This document shows positions 17,167-25,115 of a DNA stretch of 25,402 nucleotides, in pieces. How positions within the stretch are numbered: the stretch's first letter is position 1; each line of letters opens with the position of its first letter. The DNA is from Burkholderiales bacterium (GTDB taxonomy: Bacteria > Pseudomonadota > Gammaproteobacteria > Burkholderiales > Burkholderiaceae), in NCBI GenBank assembly GCA_947372535.1, contig CANBUA010000032.1:1-25402 (forward strand). The letters run 5' to 3'. Both the position numbers and the translations under genes were made by a program. A model generated the notes under the pieces. That model searched no databases, was not told the DNA's origin, and saw only the letters and a program-made list of their open reading frames with translations.

Positions 17167-18696
17167 GTGAAGTTCCGAAGCAAGATTTGGGCGTTGCCTC
17201 TGAGTGCCGCCGCCGTGTTCATCGTGGGCACGGGCATCAGCTATATGGTGGGGGCGCGCACGTCGGCGTCTCTTCAGCAATTGCGTTCTGTCGACGACCC
17301 GTACCTGGATCAGGTCAGGCAAGTTGATCGTGGCATCGAGCAGTTCCGGCTGACCTTGCAATCCGCTGCGGCTGAGGGTGACATCGACAAGCTCAAGGAG
17401 GTCCAGGCCGTGGTCGACAAAACACACGAAGCCCTGGCCCTGATGGGCAGGCTCGAGGGCAAAAATACCGCGGCCACGGAGTTACAAAAGGCCTACGATC
17501 CCTACCAGAGTGCGGCCCTTGGCGCTACCCGTGCCATGCTCGGCAAGACCGACCTGGGCGATCAGGTGGCTCGGATGCAGGAGGCGCAGGTCAAGTTGAC
17601 CAAGCTGATGAAATCGCGTGGCGACGAGGCGCTTGCGGCGACACTGGACCGCCAGGCCGCTGCCTATGCGGGCGTGCGTCACGTGCTGTGGGCCAACCTG
17701 GCCACGGGCCTGGTCGTGCTGACCGTGTTGGGCGTGGCGTCATGGCTGATCGTGAGATCGGTCTGGCGTGACCTGGGTGATGAGCCTTCGCGATTGCACG
17801 GCATGATGCGCCGCGTCGCTGGCGGTGACTTGCAAGTCCAGCCAGAGGTGGCCGAGGGGGATGACCGATCGCTCAATGCAGCGCTTTCCGAGATGGTCGC
17901 CAAGCTGCGAGAGACCGTGGGCACCATCAGGCTGGCCACCGACTCCATTGCCACGGCATCAAGCGAGATCGCGTCGGGTAACCAGGACCTGAGCACCCGC
18001 ACCGAAGCCACGGCGTCCAGTCTGCAGCACACCGCATCGTCCATGGACCAGCTGACAGGCAGCGTTCGCCACAGCGCCGATTCGGCCCAGCAGGCAAGCC
18101 AGATGGCCACGGCTGCGTCGCAGGCGGCTCACCGTGGTGGTGGCATCGTCTCGCAGGTGGTGACCAGCATGGACGAGATCAATGTGGCCTCACGCAAGAT
18201 CAGCGAGATCATTTCCGTGATCGACGGCATCGCCTTCCAGACCAACATCCTCGCGTTGAATGCGGCGGTGGAAGCCGCACGGGCCGGTGAGCAAGGCCGC
18301 GGTTTTGCGGTCGTGGCGGGCGAGGTCCGCACCCTGGCGCAGCGCTCGGCCCAGGCCGCCCGCGAGATCAAAACCCTGATCGCCGCATCGAGCGAGAAGG
18401 TTGAAAGCGGCTCCAAACTGGTCGAGGACGCCGGTCAGGCCATGCAGGAAATCGTCAGCGGGGTACAGCGCGTGACCGACATCATTGGTGAGATCAGCTT
18501 GGCAGCCAACGAACAGTCTGGCGGCATTGGGCAGATCAACCAGGCGGTGACCCAGCTCGACGAGATGACTCAGCAGAACGCCGCCCTGGTCGAGCAATCG
18601 GCCGCCGCAGCCACCAGCATGAGCGAGCAGGCCGCCCTGCTGGCCTGCGCGGTGGCTGCGTTCAGGCTGCAAGACCAGCGGCCTCTGCACGCCTGA
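17167..18696 (+). CDS. Methyl-accepting chemotaxis protein
   Basis: 509 residues from GTG 17167, with AAGGAG at 17153-17158. TM1 spans about residues 8-28. A ~145-residue periplasmic four-helix-type sensor follows, rich in Gln, Ala and Lys with no PAS or Cache motif seen. TM2 is at about 172-197 ([22 protein letters not shown]), then a HAMP domain and a long coiled-coil signalling domain. The conserved hairpin tip begins near residue 351 ([20 protein letters not shown], then [17 protein letters not shown]) and is intact for CheA/CheW contact. The C terminus ends DQRPLHA, without the NWETF-type CheR/CheB tether. It is 58 bp downstream of the binding protein on the same strand, so it is probably the receptor whose input involves that protein and the porin. 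Confidence 0.95.
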   Translation: MKFRSKIWALPLSAAAVFIVGTGISYMVGARTSASLQQLRSVDDPYLDQVRQVDRGIEQFRLTLQSAAAEGDIDKLKEVQAVVDKTHEALALMGRLEGKNTAATELQKAYDPYQSAALGATRAMLGKTDLGDQVARMQEAQVKLTKLMKSRGDEALAATLDRQAAAYAGVRHVLWANLATGLVVLTVLGVASWLIVRSVWRDLGDEPSRLHGMMRRVAGGDLQVQPEVAEGDDRSLNAALSEMVAKLRETVGTIRLATDSIATASSEIASGNQDLSTRTEATASSLQHTASSMDQLTGSVRHSADSAQQASQMATAASQAAHRGGGIVSQVVTSMDEINVASRKISEIISVIDGIAFQTNILALNAAVEAARAGEQGRGFAVVAGEVRTLAQRSAQAAREIKTLIAASSEKVESGSKLVEDAGQAMQEIVSGVQRVTDIIGEISLAANEQSGGIGQINQAVTQLDEMTQQNAALVEQSAAAATSMSEQAALLACAVAAFRLQDQRPLHA

Positions 18697-18710
18697 GCAG
18701 TGCCTCAGGC
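18691..18710. terminator. Hairpin between two convergent genes
   Basis: GCCTGAG (18691-18697), a 6-base loop and CTCAGGC (18704-18710) form a perfect 7-bp stem that spans the stop codons of the chemoreceptor and TerC genes. There is no T-run on either side, so any terminator role is weak or Rho-assisted. Confidence 0.25.
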
Positions 18711-19409
18711 CTGGCGCCGCCTGCGTATGCCCTTGGCCGCCAGTACCGCGAAGATCACGGCCGCGAAACCGGCCACCTTGTAGGCGATGTGCGTCCAGTC
18801 TTGCAGGCTGCCATGAACCCGGGTGAGGTAGTCGGCCAAGACCGGGTCAGTGATCATCATCTCCGCGCCTACCCAGCCCAGGAGGCCGGCGCCCAGCCAG
18901 ATGATGATGGGGAACTTGTCCATCAGCTTCATGATGCCCTGGGCCCCGAAGACGATGACCGGGATGCTCAGCACAATGCCCGCGATCGCATACAAGGTGC
19001 TGTGCTCGCCGGCCGATTGCGAGGCCGCCACGACGGCCAGCACATTGTCCAGGCTCATCATGAAGTCGGCCACGATGATGGTCTTGATAGCGCCCATGAT
19101 GTGATCGGCCGACTTGACCTCGTGCTCGTCGCCGTTTTCCATCAGCAGGTTGAAGCCGATGTAGAGCAGGTAGGCGCCGGCGATCAGCTTGACCCAGGTC
19201 AGGCCGATCAGGTAACCGGCGAACACCAGCAGGATGGCGCGCAGGATCACGGCCCCGGCGGTGCCGTACACCACGGCCTTTTTGCGCAGGTGCAAGGGCA
19301 GCGAGGCGCAGGCCAGCGCGATGACGATGGCGTTGTCCACGCCCAGCATGATGTCAATGCCGACGATCTTGAGGATCGCGGTCCAGTCGATGGAGGAGAG
19401 GTCAAGCAT
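18705..19409 (-). CDS. TerC/YjbE-family integral membrane protein
   Basis: 234 residues, minus strand, start ATG 19409. About seven membrane helices are visible. The two family signatures with membrane-embedded aspartates are present: GIDIMLGVDNAIVIALA near residue 17 and ADFMMSLDNVLAVVAAS near residue 114, joined by a hydrophilic loop (NGDEHEVKSAD). The protein ends in a basic tail, KGIRRRRQA. The wider family is linked to tellurite resistance and to metal-ion (Mn2+) export; the substrate here is unknown. It stands alone between convergent chemoreceptor and tRNA regions. I saw no yybP-ykoY-type riboswitch in the ~75 bases upstream. Confidence 0.88.
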   Translation of the reverse strand: MLDLSSIDWTAILKIVGIDIMLGVDNAIVIALACASLPLHLRKKAVVYGTAGAVILRAILLVFAGYLIGLTWVKLIAGAYLLYIGFNLLMENGDEHEVKSADHIMGAIKTIIVADFMMSLDNVLAVVAASQSAGEHSTLYAIAGIVLSIPVIVFGAQGIMKLMDKFPIIIWLGAGLLGWVGAEMMITDPVLADYLTRVHGSLQDWTHIAYKVAGFAAVIFAVLAAKGIRRRRQA

Positions 19410-19487
19410 GGAAGGTGGCCACGGTGAACAGTCGGTGGGTGGGGCCGCAGGATTCTAGCTGCGCGGCGTTTGGGCAGGCACCAATGA

Positions 19488-19517
19488 AAAAGGCCTTGCA
19501 GTGATGCAAGGCCTTTT
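19488..19517 (-). terminator. Intrinsic terminator downstream of tRNA-Asn
   Basis: Stem 19488-19500 pairs perfectly over 13 bp with 19505-19517 around a 4-base loop (gtga). On the minus strand the GGCCTTGCA/TGCAAGGCC core is followed by TTTTT, ideal for ending the tRNA transcript that stops at 19531. The plus strand also has TTTT, so it may act in both directions. Confidence 0.85.
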
Positions 19518-19530
19518 CATTCGCTGATTC

Positions 19531-19606
19531 TGGCTCCTCGACCTGGGCTCGAACCAGGGACCTACGGATTAACAGTCCGGCGCTCTACCAACTGAGCTAT
19601 CGAGGA
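19531..19606 (-). tRNA. tRNA-Asn (anticodon GTT)
   Basis: A full cloverleaf is seen on the minus strand. The acceptor TCCTCGA/TCGAGGA has 7 pairs, the D arm is AGCTCAGTTGGTAGAGC, the anticodon loop is CTGTTAA with GTT opposite plus-strand 19571-19573, and the T arm is CCTGG-TTCGAGC-CCAGG. The discriminator is G at 19534 and CCA is encoded at 19531-19533. The length of 76 with CCA is as in E. coli tRNA-Asn. No integrase or att-like repeat lies beside it. Confidence 0.97.
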
Positions 19607-19658
19607 TCATGGTTGCTTGTTTTGCGCTTTCGCGTTACTGCAATCAACCGAGACCGCA

Positions 19659-19690
19659 ACTATAGCATTGGTTTTTTGGCGTTTTGCCAA
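19659..19690 (-). promoter_or_regulatory. Possible promoter of the tRNA-Asn gene
   Basis: On the minus strand a TTGGCA box near 19690 precedes TGCTATAGT (19659-19667). Spacing is 17 if TGCTAT is the -10 and 20 if TATAGT is. The initiation point would lie about 45 bases before the mature tRNA. TTGGC-gtttt-GCCAA is also an inverted repeat, so the -35 assignment is tentative. Confidence 0.35.
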
Positions 19691-19827
19691 AGCGGTGCAA
19701 ATTTTCAACATCCAGCAGCATGCCCGCGTGCCGGGGCGAGGGCAGGTCCTGATATCCAAATGTTGCAGGGCTTCTACACTGACCCTCTCCCGTTTCAACA
19801 TGGCCTTGTCTGAAGGCCTGATGCATC

Positions 19828-21378
19828 ATGAAAACAGCGGTTCGATCCATGGGGTGGCGCGTTTGCCTCAGCTGGACCTTGTCCATGGGCGCAATGTCCG
19901 CCGTATCGGCACAACAAGTTCGGCCCACCGTGCCCAGCGACGACGAGATCTTCCAATCCGTCAAGGACATCGTCGGCTTCGGTGTGCGGGTGCCGGGATC
20001 GAGTGCTTCGGCCAACACGGCCCAATACATCCATGATCAGTTCGAGGCCAGCGGTCTGCAGCGCGTCGGTTTTGAGACCGCCAAGACCCGCGTCTGGAAG
20101 GCCACCAGTTGGAGCCTGAAGGTCAACGGCCAGACCATCCCGACCTTCCCCATCCAGCACAGCTTCTACAAGGAAAATGCCTTCGGGCCGTTCTCGACCG
20201 GCCCCAATGGCCTGAAAGCGCCGCTGGTCTACCTGGGCAAGGGCTCGGCGAGTGACTTCCTGTTCAACAATGTGCGCGGCAAGATCGTGGTGATGGACAT
20301 GCCTTTCGGCGCGCAGCCGGCAGGTTTGTTGCGGCCTTTGGGGTTGGGCGTCCAGGACAGCGCGAACAGCTTCACCATCGGCTACAAGTGGCCCGATCCC
20401 TATGCCGGTGGCGCCTTCCCCTCCAACTACTACCGCGCCTTGAAGGGCGGGGCGGTCGGCGTGATCGGCGTGCTGGTCGATTATGTCGAGGACGGCACAT
20501 ATCACAACGAGGCCTACCGCTCTTACGACAAGGGCAGTGCCATGAGCATCCCGGGCCTGTGGATGTCGCCCGCCAAAGGTCAGCGCCTGATCGAGGGCAT
20601 CAAGGCCGCCAAGAAAACACCGCTGACCGCCGTGATCACCATGGCGGGCGAAGTGACCCAGGAAGACGGCCGCGCGGTCTATGGTTACCTGCCAGGGGTG
20701 TCCGACGAGGTGATCCTGGTCCAGTCGCACCACGATTCGGGCACCTCAGGTGCCGTGGAAGATGCCTCGGGCGTGTCCGAGGTGTTGGCGCTTGCCCGCT
20801 ACTACGGCCAGTTGCCGCGTTCGGAGCGCCCACGCACGCTGATGTTCGCGACCATGGACACGCACTTCACGGATTACGCCGTGCACAAGGCTTTCGCCAA
20901 CAAGTACCTTCGGCCGGGCAACCCCAGTGGCCAGAAAACGATTGCGGGCGTGACCATCGAGCACATCGGCCTGGAGTTCACCAAGGACCTCAACGGGAGT
21001 TTCGCGAGCACGGGCTTGCCGGTGCCCAAGCTGTTGATGGTCTCGACCGAGGTCAAGGGCCTCAAGGAGATCGCCGTAGGCGCGATGAAGAAGCATGAGC
21101 TTGAACAGACCATGGCGGCTTCGACCTCCCTGATCAGCCTGGTGGCCTCTTACGGCTTTGGCCTGCCCGCAGACAGCAGCGATTTCCTGCGCGTTGGCCT
21201 GCCCTTGGTGCTGCTGGTCGGATCGCCCATGTACCTCTATGACGACAGCGACAACCTGGACAAGATCGACAAGGCCAGCCTGTCCAAGGTGGCCACCGCA
21301 TTCGTGGACATCATCGATGGCATGGGCCAACTGCCCAGCGCCAACTTCAAGACCTTGAAGATCTCGGCAGACTTCTGA
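19828..21378 (+). CDS. Exported M28-like peptidase with altered metal site
   Basis: 516 residues from ATG 19828, with GAAGG about 11 bases upstream; an ATG at 19821 is out of frame. A signal peptide covers residues 1 to about 28 (ending SAVSAQQ). A PA-like insert (about residues 120-280, with GKIVVMDMPFG and GGAVGVIGVLVDYV) precedes the M28 core. H302-x-D in QSHHDSGTSGAVEDASGVSE and D312 in VEDASG match the first ligands of the family. The usual catalytic Glu-Glu pair is replaced by D344-T-H346 in FATMDTHFTDY. The next ligand position reads E378-H (VTIEHIGLEF). The late His of the SDH-type motif is missing (SSD452F), and YHTxxD reads LYDDSDN. The fold is probably kept while the chemistry is altered or lost. 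It is a monocistronic unit, converging on the reductase gene with a 6-bp gap. Confidence 0.75.
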   Translation: MKTAVRSMGWRVCLSWTLSMGAMSAVSAQQVRPTVPSDDEIFQSVKDIVGFGVRVPGSSASANTAQYIHDQFEASGLQRVGFETAKTRVWKATSWSLKVNGQTIPTFPIQHSFYKENAFGPFSTGPNGLKAPLVYLGKGSASDFLFNNVRGKIVVMDMPFGAQPAGLLRPLGLGVQDSANSFTIGYKWPDPYAGGAFPSNYYRALKGGAVGVIGVLVDYVEDGTYHNEAYRSYDKGSAMSIPGLWMSPAKGQRLIEGIKAAKKTPLTAVITMAGEVTQEDGRAVYGYLPGVSDEVILVQSHHDSGTSGAVEDASGVSEVLALARYYGQLPRSERPRTLMFATMDTHFTDYAVHKAFANKYLRPGNPSGQKTIAGVTIEHIGLEFTKDLNGSFASTGLPVPKLLMVSTEVKGLKEIAVGAMKKHELEQTMAASTSLISLVASYGFGLPADSSDFLRVGLPLVLLVGSPMYLYDDSDNLDKIDKASLSKVATAFVDIIDGMGQLPSANFKTLKISADF

Positions 21379-21384
21379 GCTCGA

Positions 21385-22494
21385 TCAAAGCCGCCCCAGC
21401 CGCTTCAAAAGCAGCGTGCTGGTGGTCGTGTATTGCAAATGCTGTGGCGCCTCTGGGTGCAGGCTGGCGGCCACGGCGTGTGCGGCCAAGGTGGCTTCAT
21501 GGAAGCCGCACAGCAGCAGGCGCTTCTTGCCTGGGTAGCTGTTGATGTCGCCCACGGCGTAGATGCCAGGCTGGGTGCTCTCGAAACGATCGCTGCTGAC
21601 GGCGATTTGCTTGCGGTCCAGTTGCAAGCCCCAATCGGTCAAGGGGCCCAGTTTGGGGCTGAGGCCCAAGCGGATCACCAGTTGATCGAGCGGCAAGGCT
21701 TGGGTCTGACCGTCGCCGCCCAGCAGTGTGAGCGTTTGAACCGGGCCATCAGCATCTTTGGCCGATGCCGGCGCGCGTTCGGCGCCTTGCACCACGCCCA
21801 AAGCCAGCTGAATGCGGCCTTGGGCGATGAGTTCGCGCAATTGGGCGTGAAGCTCGTCATCCTCGGTCTGGAACTGGTCACGCCGATGCAGCAGGGTCAG
21901 CTTGGCCGGACGGATGCCATCGGGCCTCAAGGCCAGCGACACGATCGCATCGACGGCTTCCTCACCACCACCCGCCACGACCACATGTTGCCCCGCCCAG
22001 GCCGTGGCCGGTGCCAGATCAAAATGCACATTGGTGGCGCCATCGAGCGCCGGGACGTTGAGCGTGCGCGGCAAAAAAGCCCCTGCGCCCGCAGCAATGA
22101 ACACGGCCTTGGCATGGAAATTCAAACCCGCCTGGGTGCCAATGTCGAAGCCCGCCGATGAAGCATCGCTTTCAGCGCGACCAGCGGCACCTTCACGTCG
22201 AACGAGCGTGCTGACCACCTGCCCGAAATGCAAGCTGGTGACGCGCCCCCATGGATTGCGCTCCAGGAAAGGGGAGGCCTGTGTCATCAACTGCTGCGTC
22301 AACTCCTCCCCTGTGCAGGCAGGCACGCCGGGGATGTCGTAGATGGGCTTGTCGGGGTAGAGCGCCACGCACTGGCCGCCAGCCTCGGGCAGTGCGTCGA
22401 TGACATGGGCTTTGAGGCCCATCAGACCCAGTTGAAACAGCGCGAACAGGCCAACCGGGCCGGCGCCGATGATCACAACGTCGGTGTCGATCAT
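21385..22494 (-). CDS. Ferredoxin--NADP+ reductase, thioredoxin-reductase-like type
   Basis: 369 residues from ATG 22494, chosen because GGAG lies 11 bases upstream and relatives begin at M-I-x-T-D-V; an in-frame ATG at 22518 adds 8 residues but has no visible ribosome site. The FAD dinucleotide motif G10-A-G-P-V-G15 leads the protein, followed by AGGQCVALYPDKPIYDIPG, which is characteristic of the YumC/FNR2 subgroup. There is no CxxC redox pair as in thioredoxin reductase. The NADPH motif VVVAGGGEEAVDA is near residue 173, and the second FAD motif GIYAVGDINSYPGKKRLLLC is near residue 310. It transfers electrons between NADPH and ferredoxin. The 7Fe ferredoxin gene lies directly upstream in the same direction and is its likely partner. 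Confidence 0.9.
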   Translation of the reverse strand: MIDTDVVIIGAGPVGLFALFQLGLMGLKAHVIDALPEAGGQCVALYPDKPIYDIPGVPACTGEELTQQLMTQASPFLERNPWGRVTSLHFGQVVSTLVRREGAAGRAESDASSAGFDIGTQAGLNFHAKAVFIAAGAGAFLPRTLNVPALDGATNVHFDLAPATAWAGQHVVVAGGGEEAVDAIVSLALRPDGIRPAKLTLLHRRDQFQTEDDELHAQLRELIAQGRIQLALGVVQGAERAPASAKDADGPVQTLTLLGGDGQTQALPLDQLVIRLGLSPKLGPLTDWGLQLDRKQIAVSSDRFESTQPGIYAVGDINSYPGKKRLLLCGFHEATLAAHAVAASLHPEAPQHLQYTTTSTLLLKRLGRL

Positions 22495-22540
22495 GGCGCG
22501 TTCGGCTCCAGTTGTCATGGCGGAGACAAGCGCAGTGTCT

Positions 22541-22864
22541 TCAGCGGATCAGTTGATCCAGCTTGTCGGTCTTGTCTTTCCACTCATCGGCAGTCGGCAA
22601 GGCGGCCTTGCGCTTGGTGATGCTGGGCCAGCCCTTGGCCAGATCGACGTTGATCTGGATGAATTTCATCTGATCGCTGGGCACGTCTTCTTCGGGCACG
22701 ATGGCGTTGACCGGGCACTCGGGGATGCACACGGCGCAATCGATGCACTCATCGGGGTCGATGACGAGGAAGTTGGGTCCCTCGCGGAAGCAATCGACCG
22801 GGCACACGTCCACGCAATCGGTGTATTTGCACTGGATGCAGGCTTCGGTGACGACGTGGGTCAT
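22541..22864 (-). CDS. fdxA: 7Fe ferredoxin (3Fe-4S and 4Fe-4S), FdxA type
   Basis: 107 residues, minus strand, start ATG 22864. The cysteine pattern equals that of Azotobacter ferredoxin I shifted by one. C9, C17 and C50 should bind the 3Fe-4S cluster; C21, C40, C43 and C46 should bind the 4Fe-4S cluster. C12 and C25 are extra. The C-terminal ~50 residues ([20 protein letters not shown]) are the usual FdxA extension. It is a low-potential soluble electron carrier. It lies 65 bp after cobA and 46 bp before the reductase gene. Confidence 0.95.
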   Translation of the reverse strand: MTHVVTEACIQCKYTDCVDVCPVDCFREGPNFLVIDPDECIDCAVCIPECPVNAIVPEEDVPSDQMKFIQINVDLAKGWPSITKRKAALPTADEWKDKTDKLDQLIR

Positions 22865-22929
22865 GACGGTTCTCTTGTGGGATCGGGGTTGAACAAGGGC
22901 AAATGCGGGATTTTACGAGTCTTGGGCGC

Positions 22930-23757
22930 TCAAGGCGCGGTGTTCTCGTCGCAAAGGGGGAGATGGGTCAGGGGCTGATCGGGAATGTCCGTGGCACCGG
23001 CCCCAACGATGACCAGGGTGGGCCGCCCGGCGTGGATGGCGCTGGCGTCATCGAGTGTGCCCACAGTGTGCATGGTGTGGCGCATGTCGGGCCAGCCGGC
23101 GCGGGAGACCACGCTGACCTCAGTGTCGGTTGGCCAGCCGGCGTCCAGCAGGCCTTTGCTCAACGGGGCCAACTGGCGCCCGGCCATGTAGAAAACTTCG
23201 GTGTCGGCGCGCTGGCCCGGGCCCATGCCGCACTGCAGATCGCCCGTGCGGGTCATGGCGGTGGTGAAGCTCACGCTGCGGCCGGAGCCACGGCGCGTCA
23301 AGGGGCGCTGGGTGGCGGCGGCGGCGGCCAGGGCCGACGTCACGCCGGGCACCACCTCACAGACCACCCCGGCCTGCTTGAGCACATGAAGCTCTTCTTC
23401 CAGGCGGCCGAACAAACTGGGATCGCCCCCTTTGAGGCGCACCACCATGCCGCGCTCGCCATGGATGGCACCAACGGCCACCGCATGGTTGAGCAGCAAT
23501 TCGTTGATGCGGGTCTGGCCGTTGAAGTCGCTGCCGGGCTGGCCGGAGAAGCCGCGTTTGCCCACATCGATCCAGTCTGCATCGGGTGCCAGGTCGCGCA
23601 GGGTGCCATCGGCCAACGCATCGAACAGGACGACATGGGCCTGCGCGATCAGCCGACTGCCGCGCACCGTGATCAGGTCAGCCTCACCGGGGCCGGCCCC
23701 GATGAAGACGACTTTGGCGGTGACGAGGGCGCAGGGCGATGACACGGCGTGATCCAA
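22930..23757 (-). CDS. cobA: Uroporphyrinogen-III C-methyltransferase (SUMT)
   Basis: 275 residues, minus strand. The start is taken at TTG 23757 because GAGG lies 9 bases upstream, overlapping the cysN stop; GTG 23745 is the alternative. S-adenosylmethionine-binding signatures are present: VFIGAGPGEADLIT (residues 18-30), KGGDP near 109-113 and PGVTSALAAAA from 138. RGSGRSVSFTTAMTR and DTEVFYMAGR are further family blocks. It makes precorrin-2 for siroheme, the cofactor of sulfite reductase. The CysG dehydrogenase/chelatase domain is absent, so another protein must finish siroheme. It follows cysN by 11 bp, which ties it to sulfate assimilation rather than cobalamin. Confidence 0.93.
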   Translation of the reverse strand: MDHAVSSPCALVTAKVVFIGAGPGEADLITVRGSRLIAQAHVVLFDALADGTLRDLAPDADWIDVGKRGFSGQPGSDFNGQTRINELLLNHAVAVGAIHGERGMVVRLKGGDPSLFGRLEEELHVLKQAGVVCEVVPGVTSALAAAAATQRPLTRRGSGRSVSFTTAMTRTGDLQCGMGPGQRADTEVFYMAGRQLAPLSKGLLDAGWPTDTEVSVVSRAGWPDMRHTMHTVGTLDDASAIHAGRPTLVIVGAGATDIPDQPLTHLPLCDENTAP

Positions 23758-23768
23758 AAGCAGGGGCC

Positions 23769-25115
23769 TCAGGCGGCCTTGACCAGCAGCGCACCGCTGG
23801 TGCGGTTGGTGGTCGGGTCAACGACGATCATGGCGCCGCTGATGCGGTTGTCCAGATAGGCCTCGACCGGCAGGGGTTGCTGGGATTGGATCTGCACGCG
23901 CCCGATCTCGTTGACGGCCAGCTCGGTGGCGTCCTGATCGGCCAGGGTGTGGATGTCCAGCCGGCTGTCGATGGCGGTGATGCGCGCCTGCACCCAGCGG
24001 TTGCCGTGGCGCAGCCAGTACTTACGGCCCAGCACGGCGGGTTCGGTGTCCAGCCAGGCCAGGGTGCCGGTGAAGGTGTCCGTGGGCTTCATGCTGCCGG
24101 GTGTGGCGATCCAGTCGCCGCGGGAGATGTCGACCTGGCGGTCCAGCACGATGCCGGCCGACTGACCGGCTTCGCAAGCGGCCACGACTTCGGCCGAGTG
24201 GCGCACTTCAGCCACGATGGCCGTCTGGCCGCTCGGGAAGATCTGGACCTCATCGCCCGCCTTGACGCCGCCGTGGGCGATGCGACCCCAGAAGGTGCGG
24301 TACTGGTGGCCAGTGCCGCTGGCCGAGGCCTCGCCTTCGCCCACGCTGTCGCGGGTGACGTACTGCACGGGGTGCAGCAGGGCGCCGTCGTGGCGCTCAT
24401 CGGTCACGGGCAGCTCTTCCAGCAATTGCAGCAAGGTCGGGCCGGTGAACCAGGGCCAGTTGGCGCTTGGCGTGGTCACGTTGTCGCCGCGCAGGGCAGA
24501 CACCGGGATCACGCCCTTGACGGCGATGCCGGCTTGCTCGGCGAAGGCCAATAGCGAAGCCTTGACGTTGTTGAAGGCCGTCTCGGTGTTCTCTTCGATG
24601 GCGTCCAGCTTGTTGATCGCGAACACGATGCTGGGCACGCGCAGCAACTGGGCCAGCAGACTGTGGCGGCGCGTCTGGGCCAGCAGGGGCACGGGCGATG
24701 CGTTCCAGTCGATCTTGGTGATGTCCACCAGCACCACGGCGGCATCACTGCCGGCGGCGGCCGTCACCATGTTGCGGGTGTACTGCTCGTGGCCAGGCGC
24801 GTCGGCGATGATGAACTTGCGCGTCTTGGTCGCGAAGTAGCGGTAGGCCACGTCGATGGTGATGCCTTGCTCGCGCTCGGCTTCCAGGCCGTCGGTCAGC
24901 AGCGACAGGTCGATGGGCGCACCGGCGGCGCGCTTTTCCAGCGCGTCCAGCTGGTCGGCCAGGATGGCGCGGCTGTCAAACAGCAGGCGGCCGATCAGGG
25001 TGCTCTTGCCGTCGTCCACGCTGCCGGCGGTCAGGAAACGCAGGGCCTTGTGGGCCACTTCTTCGCTGGCTTCGCAATGGCTGACGGAGGTGACGGGGAT
25101 TTGGGGGGTGCTCAT
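23769..25115 (-). CDS. cysN: Sulfate adenylyltransferase subunit 1 (GTPase)
   Basis: 448 residues, minus strand, start ATG 25115. The GTPase motifs are complete: G31-SVDDGKST39 (G1), D105-APGH (G3), N168-KLD171 (G4, Leu where Met is common), and VSALRG (G5). EREQGITIDVAYRYF is the switch I region. Elongation-factor-like barrels fill the C-terminal half. The length is normal for free-standing CysN, so there is no fused APS kinase (CysC). With CysD it makes adenosine 5'-phosphosulfate from sulfate and ATP, driven by GTP hydrolysis. The start overlaps the cysD stop by one base (TGATG). Confidence 0.97.
   Translation of the reverse strand: MSTPQIPVTSVSHCEASEEVAHKALRFLTAGSVDDGKSTLIGRLLFDSRAILADQLDALEKRAAGAPIDLSLLTDGLEAEREQGITIDVAYRYFATKTRKFIIADAPGHEQYTRNMVTAAAGSDAAVVLVDITKIDWNASPVPLLAQTRRHSLLAQLLRVPSIVFAINKLDAIEENTETAFNNVKASLLAFAEQAGIAVKGVIPVSALRGDNVTTPSANWPWFTGPTLLQLLEELPVTDERHDGALLHPVQYVTRDSVGEGEASASGTGHQYRTFWGRIAHGGVKAGDEVQIFPSGQTAIVAEVRHSAEVVAACEAGQSAGIVLDRQVDISRGDWIATPGSMKPTDTFTGTLAWLDTEPAVLGRKYWLRHGNRWVQARITAIDSRLDIHTLADQDATELAVNEIGRVQIQSQQPLPVEAYLDNRISGAMIVVDPTTNRTSGALLVKAA

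Noticed and set aside
19410..19487. Possible manganese (yybP-ykoY) riboswitch upstream of the TerC-family gene
   Set aside because: The upstream gap is only ~75 bases before the terminator hairpin, and no conserved riboswitch core could be recognised.
19765..19790. TTGCAG ... TACACT as a sigma-70 promoter for the M28-like gene
   Set aside because: The two boxes are only 6 bases apart, so they cannot be a -35/-10 pair.
23739..24554. An 271-codon plus-strand frame across the cobA-cysN junction
   Set aside because: It is Gly/Val/Asp/Gln-rich without a domain and is fully covered by the real minus-strand genes.
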